Of a DNA stretch of 64,000 bases, positions 1 through 10,429 are shown piece after piece (the stretch's first letter is position 1; each line of letters begins with the position of its first letter). The translations under genes and the position numbers were made by a program. This stretch comes from Rhexocercosporidium sp. MPI-PUGE-AT-0058 (lineage: Eukaryota; Ascomycota; Leotiomycetes; Helotiales). The stretch lies in contig JAGTJL010000018.1 in the NCBI GenBank assembly GCA_020746875.1, positions 434,001 to 498,000 of the forward strand, read 5' to 3'. Under the pieces are notes generated by a model that was not told where the DNA came from, did no database searches, and saw nothing but the letters and a program-made list of their open reading frames with translations.

Positions 1-2420
1 TTGATGTTCACAACAATTTGGGTGTTGGGAGTTGCTTGGGGTAAGATCACTTGGATGGTTATCATCTCGGTCATTACCGTTGTAGCAGGAATGGCGGTGT
101 TCGGTTCGAGGGGTTTTACATATCTGATGAATGCTGGCCCACATGTTTTGGCTTGGATGGTGAGCGCATGCTATCTATCTATGATGAGACTTGATGGGAT
201 GTACTGCTGGATTTCTGAGACTAAGATTTTGGCATTCTCTCTTTGGGCAGTGAGAGTCGCGGTACGATTTTGCGTGCGGTTTCCAAACCCGACCAGTCTC
301 CCAATCTTCAAGTTTTCAGAACCCGACCCCTGCTCTCGGGACCTCAACCTGGACATTGGCAAAGGTCAGTTTCGGCTTCTTCATATACGGCAACGAATTC
401 CATTTTTGGAAGTGCATGCTGATCTCCGACCTTACACTTTTGGCGAGAATCCAGAATATGAGTGTATCTCGTACTGCTGGGGCCTACGAGAAATGGAACA
501 CTCTGCCGAGTGCAATGAAAAGCCTAAGCATAAAGTCTCGAAAGCAGAAGAAGATGGAAAGTGTTGTATATTCCAAGCGATCACGAGTAGCATGCACCTC
601 ATTGTCCTCAACGGTCGTCAACATTATGTCGCCACAAATGTCCATGACATCCTCCGGCGACGTAGCTCCTTCCTCCGCCCATCATGCATCTGGATCGACT
701 CGATTTGCATCAACCAATTCGACCTGGAGGAAAAGAATCACCAAGTACCAATGATGAGATCCATCTACGAGAATGCCTCGCACGTCTATGTTTGCCTCGG
801 CGAAGACAGAAACGCATGGCTCGCAATGGCGATGGTCAGCGAGCTTGTTTTCACTTTCGTTATGTTTACCCCAGAGAACTTTTCTGCATACATCTCAGAC
901 TTGTATCTCAGCCGTCTCAGCGATAAAGATCCTGCGCTCAGTGCTCGTATCGAAGCCCTGTATCGGCTCTTATCAAACAAGTGGTTCACGCGTGTCTGGG
1001 TGTTCCAAGAAGTTGTTTTCGCCAGCGCGGTCACGGTTTTGCATGGCAGTCAGCGGATGATGTGGGAATATTTCGGGATTTTGGAATCGATTTTCTCGGA
1101 TCCTAGGTATCACGAGCTTGTGGCTGTTTTCACATATTCCGGAGAGTCATTTGTCCACCGCAGATTCGAGGGACTACATCAATTCATTGTCATGGATCAT
1201 ATGAGGAGGGAAAGAAAGGATTCCGGCATATTCTTTCGTGGCATACCGTTGGCAGATATACTTCGACGAACGTCGATTTTCGAAGCGACCGAATCAGTTG
1301 ACAAGGTCTTTGCGGTTCTGGCTTGTGCGGCTGGATTTGACAATGAGTTGAAGGGCTTTATAGACTATACTGTGTCGTTGGAGACGACACTTTTGAGAGT
1401 GGCGCGTTTTACGCTTCGCAATGGACAACTGCTGGAAAGCTTACATTATGCCGGGATCGGGTGGGTGGAAGATGATGAACTAGTTCAGATTCCCTCATGG
1501 GTTGTTGATGTAAGCCTGATTTCCTGGTTATCATGGAGATTTCTAAAAGGACACGATCAGCTGCTAACGAGAATGATTAACGACTATAGTGGTCAATTCT
1601 TCGGTCAGAAACTAGGACCGTCACCAGTTCACCACAGCACGGAACGCCTTACCGGGCAGGCACCAGTAGACGGGAAAATATCTCTGCTCACGAGATTCTC
1701 AAAGAAGCAGAAGAAGACTTTGTTACGAAAATCAAAATACGAGGCCAAGTGTTTGACAGGATTCAACATCTAACGTCCCCCTGCGACTTCTCCCGAGAAC
1801 CAGAAGACGCGCCTTCGATGCTAAGCGACTTACCCAAACACTTGAGTTGGTTTCAAGAAGTAGAAGATTTCATCGCCATTCATTGCTCTTCCACTACCCA
1901 GACAGAGCGAGAAGAGATCATGTGGAGAACCCTGGTCGGTGATCGAGGACCAAAGTCACGCCCAGCACCTCCGTCGTACGGAAAGCACTTTCAGATGATG
2001 CGAACAATTAATCTCGGACTCCAAGCCCTGGTCGATGAGCATGGAACGGAAGACTTACCAAAACTTAGGCAAGCGATGCGAGGTCATGGTCCTTTTGGAG
2101 ATGTGTTTACGGCCGAGGAATTGGGAGATTTTACACGAGATATGATACGTGGTGATGCTCTATTCGAAAGTCCCAATTTTCCGAGGAAAATGGCTATTAC
2201 TAAGGAGATGGGTTATGTTGGTATGGTTCCGAAGGGGGCGAAAGTTGGGGATTTGCTGGTTCTTTTCTGGGGTGCTGAAGTGCCATTTGTGTTGAGGGAG
2301 AGCATGGAGGTGGATGGTGAGAAGGAGTATCAGATTGTGGGGGAGTGCTATGTGCATGGTGTAATGGACGGAGAGGGTATAAATGGCAGACATGAGGAGC
2401 AGGACTTTATAATTTTCTGA
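1..2420 (+). CDS. HET domain protein (heterokaryon incompatibility type), 5' end may lie outside window
   Basis: Spliced model: 1-1509 joined to 1590-2420, about 778 residues from the ATG at 4; the frame is open to the window edge, so the true start may be further left. Residues about 1-90 contain hydrophobic stretches that could be membrane helices. The HET domain follows: YECISYCWG near residue 152, CIWIDSICINQ near 228, RVWVFQEVVFA near 330. The C-terminal exon has the usual HET-protein tail, with LVLFWGAEVPFVLRE near 726 and GECYVHGVMDGEG near 755. HET domains drive cell death after fusion of unlike hyphae in known cases; the partner and trigger here are unknown. No stop or frameshift remains once the intron is removed, so the gene looks intact. 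The N-terminal membrane segment is unusual for the family. Confidence 0.85.
1510..1589 (+). other. Intron of the HET gene
   Basis: Donor GTAAGC at 1510, branch-like GCTAAC near 1562, acceptor TAG ending at 1589. The 80-bp length moves the reading from frame 1 to frame 3. It joins WVVD to WSILRSETR, which restores the family pattern of a tryptophan-rich motif followed by a YRAG segment. Confidence 0.8.
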
Positions 2421-2906
2421 TTCTGTCAAAGTAGAAATAGCAAATGCGTCTTCAATTTCACACGAAATGCTCTCCATCGTCAGAAACGTGTTTGTGTCCT
2501 GTGGTTTCTCCTCGCTCGTGAAGACACTCCTTAGTTTGTAGAGAACGACGGAGATCTATTAGCGACGACCTGTTATCATTTTGCCTTTAGCATAGAGTTT
2601 TAATAGTCTTAGTTGTGGACGTAAGCTCGGCTCGTCGTTATTCACGAGAGTGTAACGGGTTGTGCCGGTCCTGGATAGCGTATTACATCATGGACTACCA
2701 AATCCTCTCGAGCTGGTATGGGAAAGCTCTTAAGGTAGCCCTCGAACATGCCACCTGCAGATATTTCCGGACCTTCCTCTTCTATCATAATAGTACTTCC
2801 TCGCGGATCGCTTTGCCGGAGTTTGATCTTAGTATAAATATAATCTGTGTTTTTTAAGATCGCTGTTAGTACAAGAATATATTCGTACTAGAGATAGACA
2901 AGTTGT
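2421..2906. other. Intergenic, no gene seen
   Basis: No convincing coding frame, RNA gene or repeat was seen. The stretch presumably holds the 3' end of the HET transcript and is not strongly AT-rich. Short open frames here lack any recognisable motif. Confidence 0.5.
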
Positions 2907-4357
2907 ATGAGAGGGAAGTTAAACCTTAACGAGGGTCACTGTTCCCTTGGACCACTCATTTTCAAAGACTCTTCAGATGAGGAGTACAACTTCTTCGATT
3001 CTTATCTCGAACTGGAACAACAAGATGCTCTTTCTTACACTGATGCTCGGGGATATGATTACAACGCTAGATCAGCGACCAATATTGGGTATCTCGGTCC
3101 TCAAGATAACATTAACAAGTCATTAAGCTGTCCTTTTCACGGGAAAAGTGCCTGCATCGATGGTGATGCATTGAATTTCTTCGGAGAATATTGGATTAAA
3201 CCAAGCGACCTCGGTGTCGGTAACCTTCAGGACATAAGGTTTGGAGTTGGAGTCAACTGCTACAAAGTCAAGGATGCCACGCAAGAACTTCGTCCTCGTC
3301 CAAACGTCGCCGACCCCTTTCGACGCTTCGGACTTTTGTATGGACAAACGAATCTACTTTTAGATCCATTATACAACAACTTAACTCAGGAACTTCGCAG
3401 AGAGGAGGTTTTTGGACGTGGTTATAGTGTTCGGTCTTACCTGAGCCCGGAAGGGTTGCAGGGCGGCAATAGGACATACTGGAACTCCTAGAGCGGACTT
3501 ACGACATGCTGGCGATGTTTCCCTTCTGATATATAATACTGGTGCTACCTATGCCGCAGAATCGGGATACGATCCATTGTTCGCAACCGTACCTCTGAGA
3601 ACGACGAATGGCGATGCAAGCGGGTGGGTAGATGAGAACCTGGAACGAATCACGTCCGGCCCAGCGGTCGTACCGTTCAAGCCAGCAGCTCAAACGACCG
3701 CAATAATCTGCAATACCACGTACACAGTCTGGATGCGTTGAATTTCCCTGAGATATCAGATCACTGTAGGAAAGTCGGGGGTTACCTTCGGCTCCAAGAA
3801 TTTGAAAGAACCCAACGCAACAACCACACCAGCGCCAATATCGATCGTTCATGACAAGGATTCTTATATTTGATGTCAGACATCGCCCAATACTCAGGCA
3901 TGGGTTTATCAGTGGAAGCCCAAAACGGGATTTTCGCTAGCCTGCTCCTCAGTCGACATGATCCCAAATGGCAGCTCCACCTTAAACAAGTAAGCGGTCA
4001 GCGAGAACTTACCAGACTTTTCTTGTCAACACGTAGTCGCTTCCTCCTCGCTGCGAGAAGGGCCATTACTAATGAATGGGATCTTCGACTGGCACAGCTC
4101 GGATTCCACCCCTACGACATGCCGCTCGCAGGAAACCAGAACTCTTGTTTAAAAGCACTAGAAAGTACTTTGGCCTTGCTAGTCGGTGTCCAGGAGACAT
4201 AAGCTGCCTTCTAAATAGTATAAAAAAGGCTAATCTGGACAATTTTGGTTATTGCCAAAATGATCGCACGGTAAGGGACCCTAGATATTTTGTCGAGTTT
4301 CTTGAAGATTTCGGCGTGCTTGACCTGAGATCTGTGGCCGCGCGAGAGCTAGAGTAG
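2907..4357 (+). pseudogene. Broken gene of a fungal membrane/secreted family with CPF-x4-C and DLG motifs
   Basis: The first open stretch, 2907-3491, contains CPFHGKSACIDGDALN and then DLGVGNLQDIRFGVGVNC, a pattern I associate with large hypothetical fungal membrane proteins whose extracellular part carries CPF...C and DLGxN motifs. After the stop at 3489 the same family pattern resumes one frame away near 3481-3740 (GDVSLLIYNTGATYAAESG, DPLF, then a cysteine segment) and again in frame 3 from 3870 to 4202 (SLLLSRHDPKWQLHLKQ). There is no GT-AG pair near the first break, so a frameshift is more likely than an intron. The upstream transmembrane part was not found, which suggests a 5' truncation too. 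Family membership is from memory of the motif; function unknown. Confidence 0.5.
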
Positions 4358-4529
4358 CAAAGATGACAGCGTGAATAATAACCCGAAGGTGCATTTTAAA
4401 GCAAGGAGATGGGATATGTGATAGTTATGAAAACAAGATAAATATAACGATAAACTAGCTCTTGCTTCACTATGATAAGTAACTACTCGTCGGCGAATAC
4501 CTAAATTAATGAAAATTTAGGGCCGACTT

Positions 4530-5041
4530 GATTAACAATTCAATTAATTTATAACTAAAATATAAGTATATAAAAGAAAAAGACATATATAATATATTAT
4601 AATAATAAATATAATTAAATGTCATTTTATAAAGGGAGCCATTTTTATCATGTTTAATTTAGTAATCGATAGCTTAAAAGCGATAATAAACTTCTTTAAA
4701 AAAATAAGATATTATCGTAATAAAACTTAATATAATCTTAAATAATATTATATATTAAGACGTTCTATTGCTTTTATATTAATATTATAAGGCTTTTCAT
4801 ATCTTTAAAGTAATTTTCTTTCCGGTAGTATATACTAATAAATTAAGCTTATAATTCAGAATAATAACGAGTCTTATTTAAGCTTCTTTTACTTGCTAAT
4901 TAGTCTATTTCTTTAAGGCATTTTCGTCGATATTATTATTTTATTCGTTAATTTCTTTTAGCGTGTACAAATTAGATTTAATATCTAAATACTTAAAAAT
5001 ACCGTTAAATCTTCCGATATTAAGGATTTTATTACGTTATC
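4530..5041 (-). mobile_element. Fragment of Copia-A gag region, RIP-degraded
   Basis: 4606-5041 aligns by eye with 23117-23552 inside the Copia-A provirus, and 4530-4605 aligns with 22262-22340. The 780 bases between these two blocks in the provirus (protease and zinc-knuckle region) are absent here, so this is an internally deleted relic. AT-rich with stops in every frame. Confidence 0.7.
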
Positions 5042-7342
5042 AAAACCCTTGCCGAACTTGCCGTTAAATTTAATATTATTCCGGCGTTTCTATACCTCTT
5101 TTACAGCGTCTTATTCGTATTATAGATGCTCTATTAACTAATAACCTTATTTCTTATATACGACATAGTGTTTTTCGGTCTTTTACTTATATTTGCCGTA
5201 GTTTAACTTGCCGTAATTCTTATCCTTTAGTCGGTAATAATACTCGCGATCCGTAAAGAAGGTTTCGGGTATACTCGCGAAGCCGTAAATATATTCGTAC
5301 GTCTAAACGGAGTTCTTAAGTAAATTAATTAGTTTCGTAAGTATTATTGTGGTGGGGTTGACCTCAGAGGTCCATTTGTCACGTGATTGAGCTGCATCTT
5401 GCTGTATTTAAGATAGCCTCTAGGGCAACATCCTATAAGGACAACAACGATTTTTACCACTATAACTTTTCCTTCTTATTCAAACTATACCTCTCCCCTC
5501 CCTTGACAAATTGTACTCCTTAGATATGTGATATCTCTAGTATTCGTCAAATAGGTATTTCCTACGTTTACCCTCCGGCACTTGCTTTGCTACCCTCTTG
5601 TTGTGTGCTTGGTGTTTTCCCCTCCACATTATAAGTAATGCGGAATAAGTATTCTGGTATTTTAGTAAATCTTAGTATACTTATGTAATCTTATTATATA
5701 TGAAGTTATCGCTTTAGAGATTAAATATAAGGCCGTGGCGTATATACGTAAGGTCGTTTAATATTTACGTAAAGCATTCCGTAAGGCTCTTATCGGGAGT
5801 CTTTTACTTATATGCCTTAAGGCTAATTAAGTTTTATTTAATTAAGTTTACGAGTTTAAAGCTCGTATCCTTAAAATAATAAGAAATAGCTTTTAATATA
5901 TATATATATATAAAGGTTTCTTAAAGATATATTAAACTATTATAATAATAAGTTTATACGTCTTCTCGTAATATTATTAAGAAGGCTTTCGTATAATCGT
6001 CTCTACTTATGTCGGCTCTTATATAATAATCGTAAAAGATATTAAACTTAAGACTAAATATGTCGTTAATGCCGGCATATTTATCTTTTATACGGTATAT
6101 CTTCTTTAATTATACTAGCTTTTATCCGAGTCCTTATATTTTTATATAAGTAATAATAACGGTAATTTATTATAATATTCGTTAGTTTATTTCAGTTGTT
6201 ATACGTTAGGTTATTATTATATTCTTTATTAAGTCGGTTCCGTAATTATACGCACTTAAGAAGTAAAGTGAATTAGTTTTATATATTATATCTTTAGCAT
6301 TCGGTACTATTATTAATAGAATAGTTCCTCTTAGTAAATACGTGTATTTAAGTACTCTAGTTAACCGGCGTAAGGCTAAGAGCGTTAATTCTTTAAAAAT
6401 ATTATAATTTATTATTTTAGTACTAGATTTAGAAGTCGCGGACTGAATATTTCCTGGTATAAAGATTATAGACTTAATATTTCTTAATATAGAAGTCGAG
6501 CTTGATTTGTCGTTGCTTATATTAATAATAAACTATAATAGACCTTTAATAATTGCGTAATTTATTTGCTTTTTCTTAGTTATTATATAATATATTAATT
6601 TACTCTTTTATATTACAGCTTTGCCCGATATATTTCTTCTTAGCGATTCTTTAAGTAAATTAAATTAATTATTATTTTTTTTCTTTTAAATAATTAAATA
6701 ATATTATTATCTTCTTATTCCGGTAATTCTTTTAATTATTAATAAGTCTAGAGAGCATCGGCAAATAGTTCCGTAAAACTAACGTTAACTTTACGTAATT
6801 ATGATACTCGCACTATTATATTTAAATTACTTATCTTAACGTTCTTTTAATCGCTCTTTTATTAATTTATGAAACTGTCGTGGAATTCATATTATAAGGC
6901 GTCGTCTTAAAAGATTCCTTCTTTATATTATTTAATTCCTTTATAAAAGTCGATATAATCGCTTTTTAACTATTCTAAGTATAATAAATTTTTATTATTT
7001 CGTCTTGCCGTATATTTAAGTTGCTTTTCTTATTAACGACTGCTCTTGGCATTTACGTATTACTTTAATAGTAGTTTACTAAGGAGTTTATTACATCCCG
7101 ATAAGGGTCGGTCGAGTAATACGCTATATAATAGTTCCTTATCCTTAAAGCCGTTTAAATTATAGTATAAGCGAGTTATATTTAAGTGAGTCTACTTATC
7201 TTAAAGTAATTAAGGTTTGGTATTTTCGTAATTATATAATAATAAAGATCTTTTAAAGTATTATTATAGAGTAAGGCGGGATACTGAATTCGGATATCGA
7301 AAAGTAATATATTTGTGCGCGCGTCGGTCTTTTCGTAAGAAT
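5042..7342 (-). mobile_element. Degraded Copia-type gag/leader region, different family, split by a solo LTR
   Basis: On the minus strand 5340-5041 reads YGFASIPETFFTDREYYYRL followed by a decayed zinc-finger block of the C-x2-C-x3-GCW-x3-H type, in which the cysteines now read as tyrosine (G-to-A on the coding strand). This is the gag zinc finger of some fungal Copia elements. The part right of the solo LTR (5630-7342) is AT-rich, full of stops, and could not be assigned residue by residue. Confidence 0.45.
5348..5628. repeat. Solo LTR, 281 bp, with target-site duplication
   Basis: Starts TGTGGTGGGG and ends CCTCCACA. It is flanked by TTAT on both sides (5344-5347 and 5629-5632), or ATTAT if the last A is counted as duplication. 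It is clearly richer in GC than the AT-rich element it interrupts and contains a TATTTAAG-like promoter box. No internal region remains, so it is a solo LTR. At 281 bp it is short enough to escape RIP, which needs longer duplications. Confidence 0.75.
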
Positions 7343-7350
7343 ATAAGTAT

Positions 7351-7546
7351 TGCTAGGATATTCACGACTAGACCAGGAAGCATTGAGGTGCGGAGTTGTT
7401 GATTGACTTGTAGTATTAATTACAGTAGTTGTGATATCTGCAGATACGCTCTCTAATGACTAGTAGTCTGACTAGCGTGGCAGAGTTTGCATCCGACTCT
7501 GTCCATATGACTAACCCGTGACTTAAACTAGCATAAACCTGTAATA
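7351..7546. repeat. Solo LTR of the Copia-A family
   Basis: About 196 bp matching the Copia-A LTRs at 18588 and 24364 along its whole length (TGCTAGGATATTCACGAC at the left end, ACCTGTAATA at the right, where C-to-T has altered the terminal CA). The direct repeat ATAAGTAT lies on both sides (7343-7350, 7547-7554). No internal sequence is attached. Confidence 0.75.
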
Positions 7547-7794
7547 ATAAGTATAAAGAATTATTTAGTGAGTTGTTTTTGCCAGTTTTTATTATTTAAT
7601 TTGATTCCGAAGGCCTGCTAATATAGTCCTTCCTGGCAACCGCGTGAAGTAATAAGAATTATTAATTAAACCTCAAATCAGTTTGCTTTTACGAGTTTAA
7701 TTAATATAATCCCTCTCGGCAACTACGTTAAACTATCGTAATAATAAGTTAAAATACTAGCCTTATACTATTTTTAATAACTCTCTTCTTTTAT

Positions 7795-8198
7795 TTATAA
7801 GATTATATTAAGCCTCGGCTAAACTCGCTTAATAATATAAGATTATATTAAGCATACCTTTCTATAACTTAACTACCTTTACATAAAGCTCCGGCTTCGC
7901 ATAAAGCCTCGGCTTCCGTGCTTTGAACCTGAGAAGCTTTAAGCTTCCGGTAAAGCGTTATTCAGGGCTAAAACAGTGGCTTCATTAAGCCTTAAGCTTC
8001 CGTGTTTTAAACCTCGGAAGCTCTGGTAATATAAAGCTAATCTTAATACAAAGCTAGTTTTAATATAAAGCTAATAACCGATACGAGAGCAAATAGCCGA
8101 TGCGAGAGCTAAATAACTTGGCGCCTAAAAGTAGTTATATAGACTTAGTTTCCCCCGAAGTAATGGAATCATCATTCACACCAAATCTCTTCTTTTCA
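7795..8198 (+). mobile_element. Retroelement fragment: leader plus first codons of gag
   Basis: Inverted copy of 45000-45400. The leader is rich in AAGCTTCCG and GGCTTCG motifs. An ATG at 8100 opens the same start of gag as the other copy (MRELNNLAPKSSYIDLVSPE here; one residue differs in the part compared). The frame breaks near 8200, where similarity to the second copy ends. The coding part has not been RIP-altered. Confidence 0.65.
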
Positions 8199-8577
8199 TT
8201 ATTATCTTTAGCTAAATAGCGCGATTTAAGTGATTAATCTATAAGCTAATTAAAGATTAAAAGCTGATTAGTATTAATTGCACTTTATTGCCTATCCCTC
8301 CCGGTAATAAGTAATAATTAGTTAATTATAATAAGACTCGATTATATAATATAAAGCTTTAGTTATATTTTATACATTTATTTAAGTCTAAAAAGCTACT
8401 TCTAAGGTATCGATGAGAGCTTTATATATAAGAGGCTCTCATTATAGGCTAGTCCTAAAGTAGCTAGCGTCAAGTGCTCTTTGTTTACTTCCTGTGACAT
8501 ACAACCCCTGTTTTCACTCGTCCTCCGTATTCACGTAATTCCGTTGATTACGTGAATATTATTATTCATACAGATTT
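8199..8577. other. Unassigned repeat DNA; right end resembles an LTR terminus
   Basis: AT-rich with a GC-richer right half. The minus strand from 8572 begins TGTATGAATAATAATATTCA, directly after AAATC of the Copia-B leader, and carries a TATATAAAGC box about 180 bases in. This suggests a further LTR element inserted beside the Gypsy target, but no second copy or target duplication was found in the window. Confidence 0.35.
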
Positions 8578-8582
8578 AAACG
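8578..8582. repeat. Target-site duplication AAACG, left copy
   Basis: AAACG directly left of the left Gypsy LTR; the same five bases occur at 15541-15545 directly right of the right LTR. The flanking sequence belongs to a Copia-B leader, so the Gypsy element inserted there. Confidence 0.8.
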
Positions 8583-8772
8583 TGTAATGATCACTGGCAC
8601 GCTGAAGTGACTATAGCATAATAGAATAGCTAGAAAAGCGCTATAGACTCGCTAATGATATTTAAATTTATACAAAAGCTAATTACTAAAGAAAGAAGAT
8701 TACTTCTTCCCCCTTACTATTTTTATAAAGATAATAATTACGTAATTAACGCTAAGAGCATAGACTATTATA
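8583..8772 (-). repeat. 3' LTR of the Gypsy chromovirus
   Basis: 190 bp aligned end to end with 15351-15540. This copy keeps TG at its left end (TGTAATGATCACTGGCACGC), but its right end reads TA, consistent with C-to-T decay of CA. Each copy carries its own transitions relative to the other. Confidence 0.85.
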
Positions 8773-9033
8773 ATATCTCCCCTCTTATTCACTTCTATCC
8801 TAAAAATAAAAATATATTATAGCCCTTAGCCAGCGCTACACTAACGATTCGCTAACGAACTAAATTTTCTATTATTTATTTTAAAAGTAAATTTTAAAAA
8901 AAATAAAGTAAGATAAAAGCTATTAATAAGAAGGGCTTAGCGCTTACTAAATATATAATACTTCTCCTTCCCTATAACTTTTCTTAATTAATAATAATAA
9001 TTATAATAAACTATAAGTTATAACCACCCCTCG

Positions 9034-10022
9034 ATCTTAATAATATCGTCTTTTAATAAGTACTTAGCCGGCGGTTCCTCTAGCCACAAACGCAAAAGCA
9101 AGATTTTTAGCTTTACTGCGATTAACGCTAATAATACCTTAATTAAATGCTAATAAACCTTAATAACCTCTTTAAAAATAACTAATACTAGCGACTAAAA
9201 TAATAATAATGAGGATTTTGAGGATAACGTTTAATCTTTTTAACGAATTCTATTTAAAGTAAAAAAGAATACGCGTATTTAATTTTTAAGTAAAGCTATT
9301 ATAAATAAAAGCGACGTTCGTTAAAAGTCATACTTACGTTACGCTAGCAAGGTTTAAGAATTCCCTAATCTTTAATATTTTAATAACTCTAGCTTATTTA
9401 TTATAAAGTATTTAGATTATTATAAAAAGAGCAAGTCGTATGAGTTAATAAGTCAAATTTTTTTTACTCGCTAGCGAGGCATAAGCTAATAACTGACGAA
9501 ATCCCGGTTAAGTTAAAATTACTCCTCGACGATCTCCTTAAAACTGCTTCTTAATTTAATTTTAATAAAATTAAGTAAGTCGATTTTAGTGCTACTTAAT
9601 TTATTTTTAATTAAAAGAAGCGTCGCGTTAATTATTTTATTAAAGTTTTTAACGCCAAAGCTCAGAAGTCTTTATAAAAGCCTATAATATCCTCGACTAA
9701 GGAACTTTACACTAGCGTTATATCGGCGATTAACGGGCTACGCGGCGCGTTAGTCTCAACTTTCTCTTAAGAATTCGAGGACTTAAAGGAAAGCAATACT
9801 AAGCTTATAATTAAGATTTCCGGACTCCGAAAAGTAAGTAAACCTAACATTTGCCAGCGAATTCCTTATTAACCTCCGGCGAAGGACTTCTAAAAGGTTT
9901 ACTTTAACTCTTTTAAAGCCGATGTAATTAAAGACCCTAAGGCCGGAGTTACTAAAGATAATAGCTATACTAATACTACTGAGAACTTAAATAGTAAAGA
10001 TAAGTTTGCTATTATTACTTAA
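9034..10022 (+). pseudogene. Decayed ORF antisense to Gypsy pol, between chromodomain and 3' LTR
   Basis: Read on the plus strand, 9034-9471 (frame 1) and 9459-10022 (frame 0) give a protein-like sequence of about 330 residues, for example KYLAGGSSSHKRKSK, then VKLKLLLDDLLKTAS, then STKELYTSVISAINGLRG, then SFKADVIKDPKAGVTKDN. The two frames meet at a run of eight T (9458-9465) and would join with nine T, so one base seems lost. All 17 internal stops are TAA, which RIP makes from CAA (Gln); no TAG or TGA interrupts. The orientation is opposite to gag-pol. No domain is recognised. TAA is common by chance in AT-rich DNA, so the coding claim rests on the absence of TAG and TGA and on the residue pattern. 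Confidence 0.5.
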
Positions 10023-10429
10023 AAATGAATCTAAGGTTTTTATCTAGTAATCTATTAGTGAAAGATTAGCGTTTGTCCGGCGAAGCACTTTAATTTTCTG
10101 ATTTTCTTAAGTATTACGTTCTTATTATAGCGTAAATAAATAATATAAGCTCCTTTTTCTCTTAAGTATTATTATTTAAATTATAATATTTAATACGCTT
10201 TTAAAACTATAAAACTCTATAAACAAAAGTAAAAAAGTATATAATATTATAGCATATCTTTAGTTAATCGTCGGCGTAACCCTAGCGACTCTTCCTTAAA
10301 CCCTTCGAAAAAGTAAGAAGTTATAAGCTTATCTTTTCCGACGTTTCGCCTTTCTTTTCGTAGCGTTTCGACCTTTTAATAACTTAATTAATTCTTAGAA
10401 ATTAATAAAGTTCTTTATTAACTTTTAAA

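Noticed and set aside
2615..2857. 80-codon ORF downstream of the HET gene
   Set aside because: No motif; likely chance frame in the 3' region.
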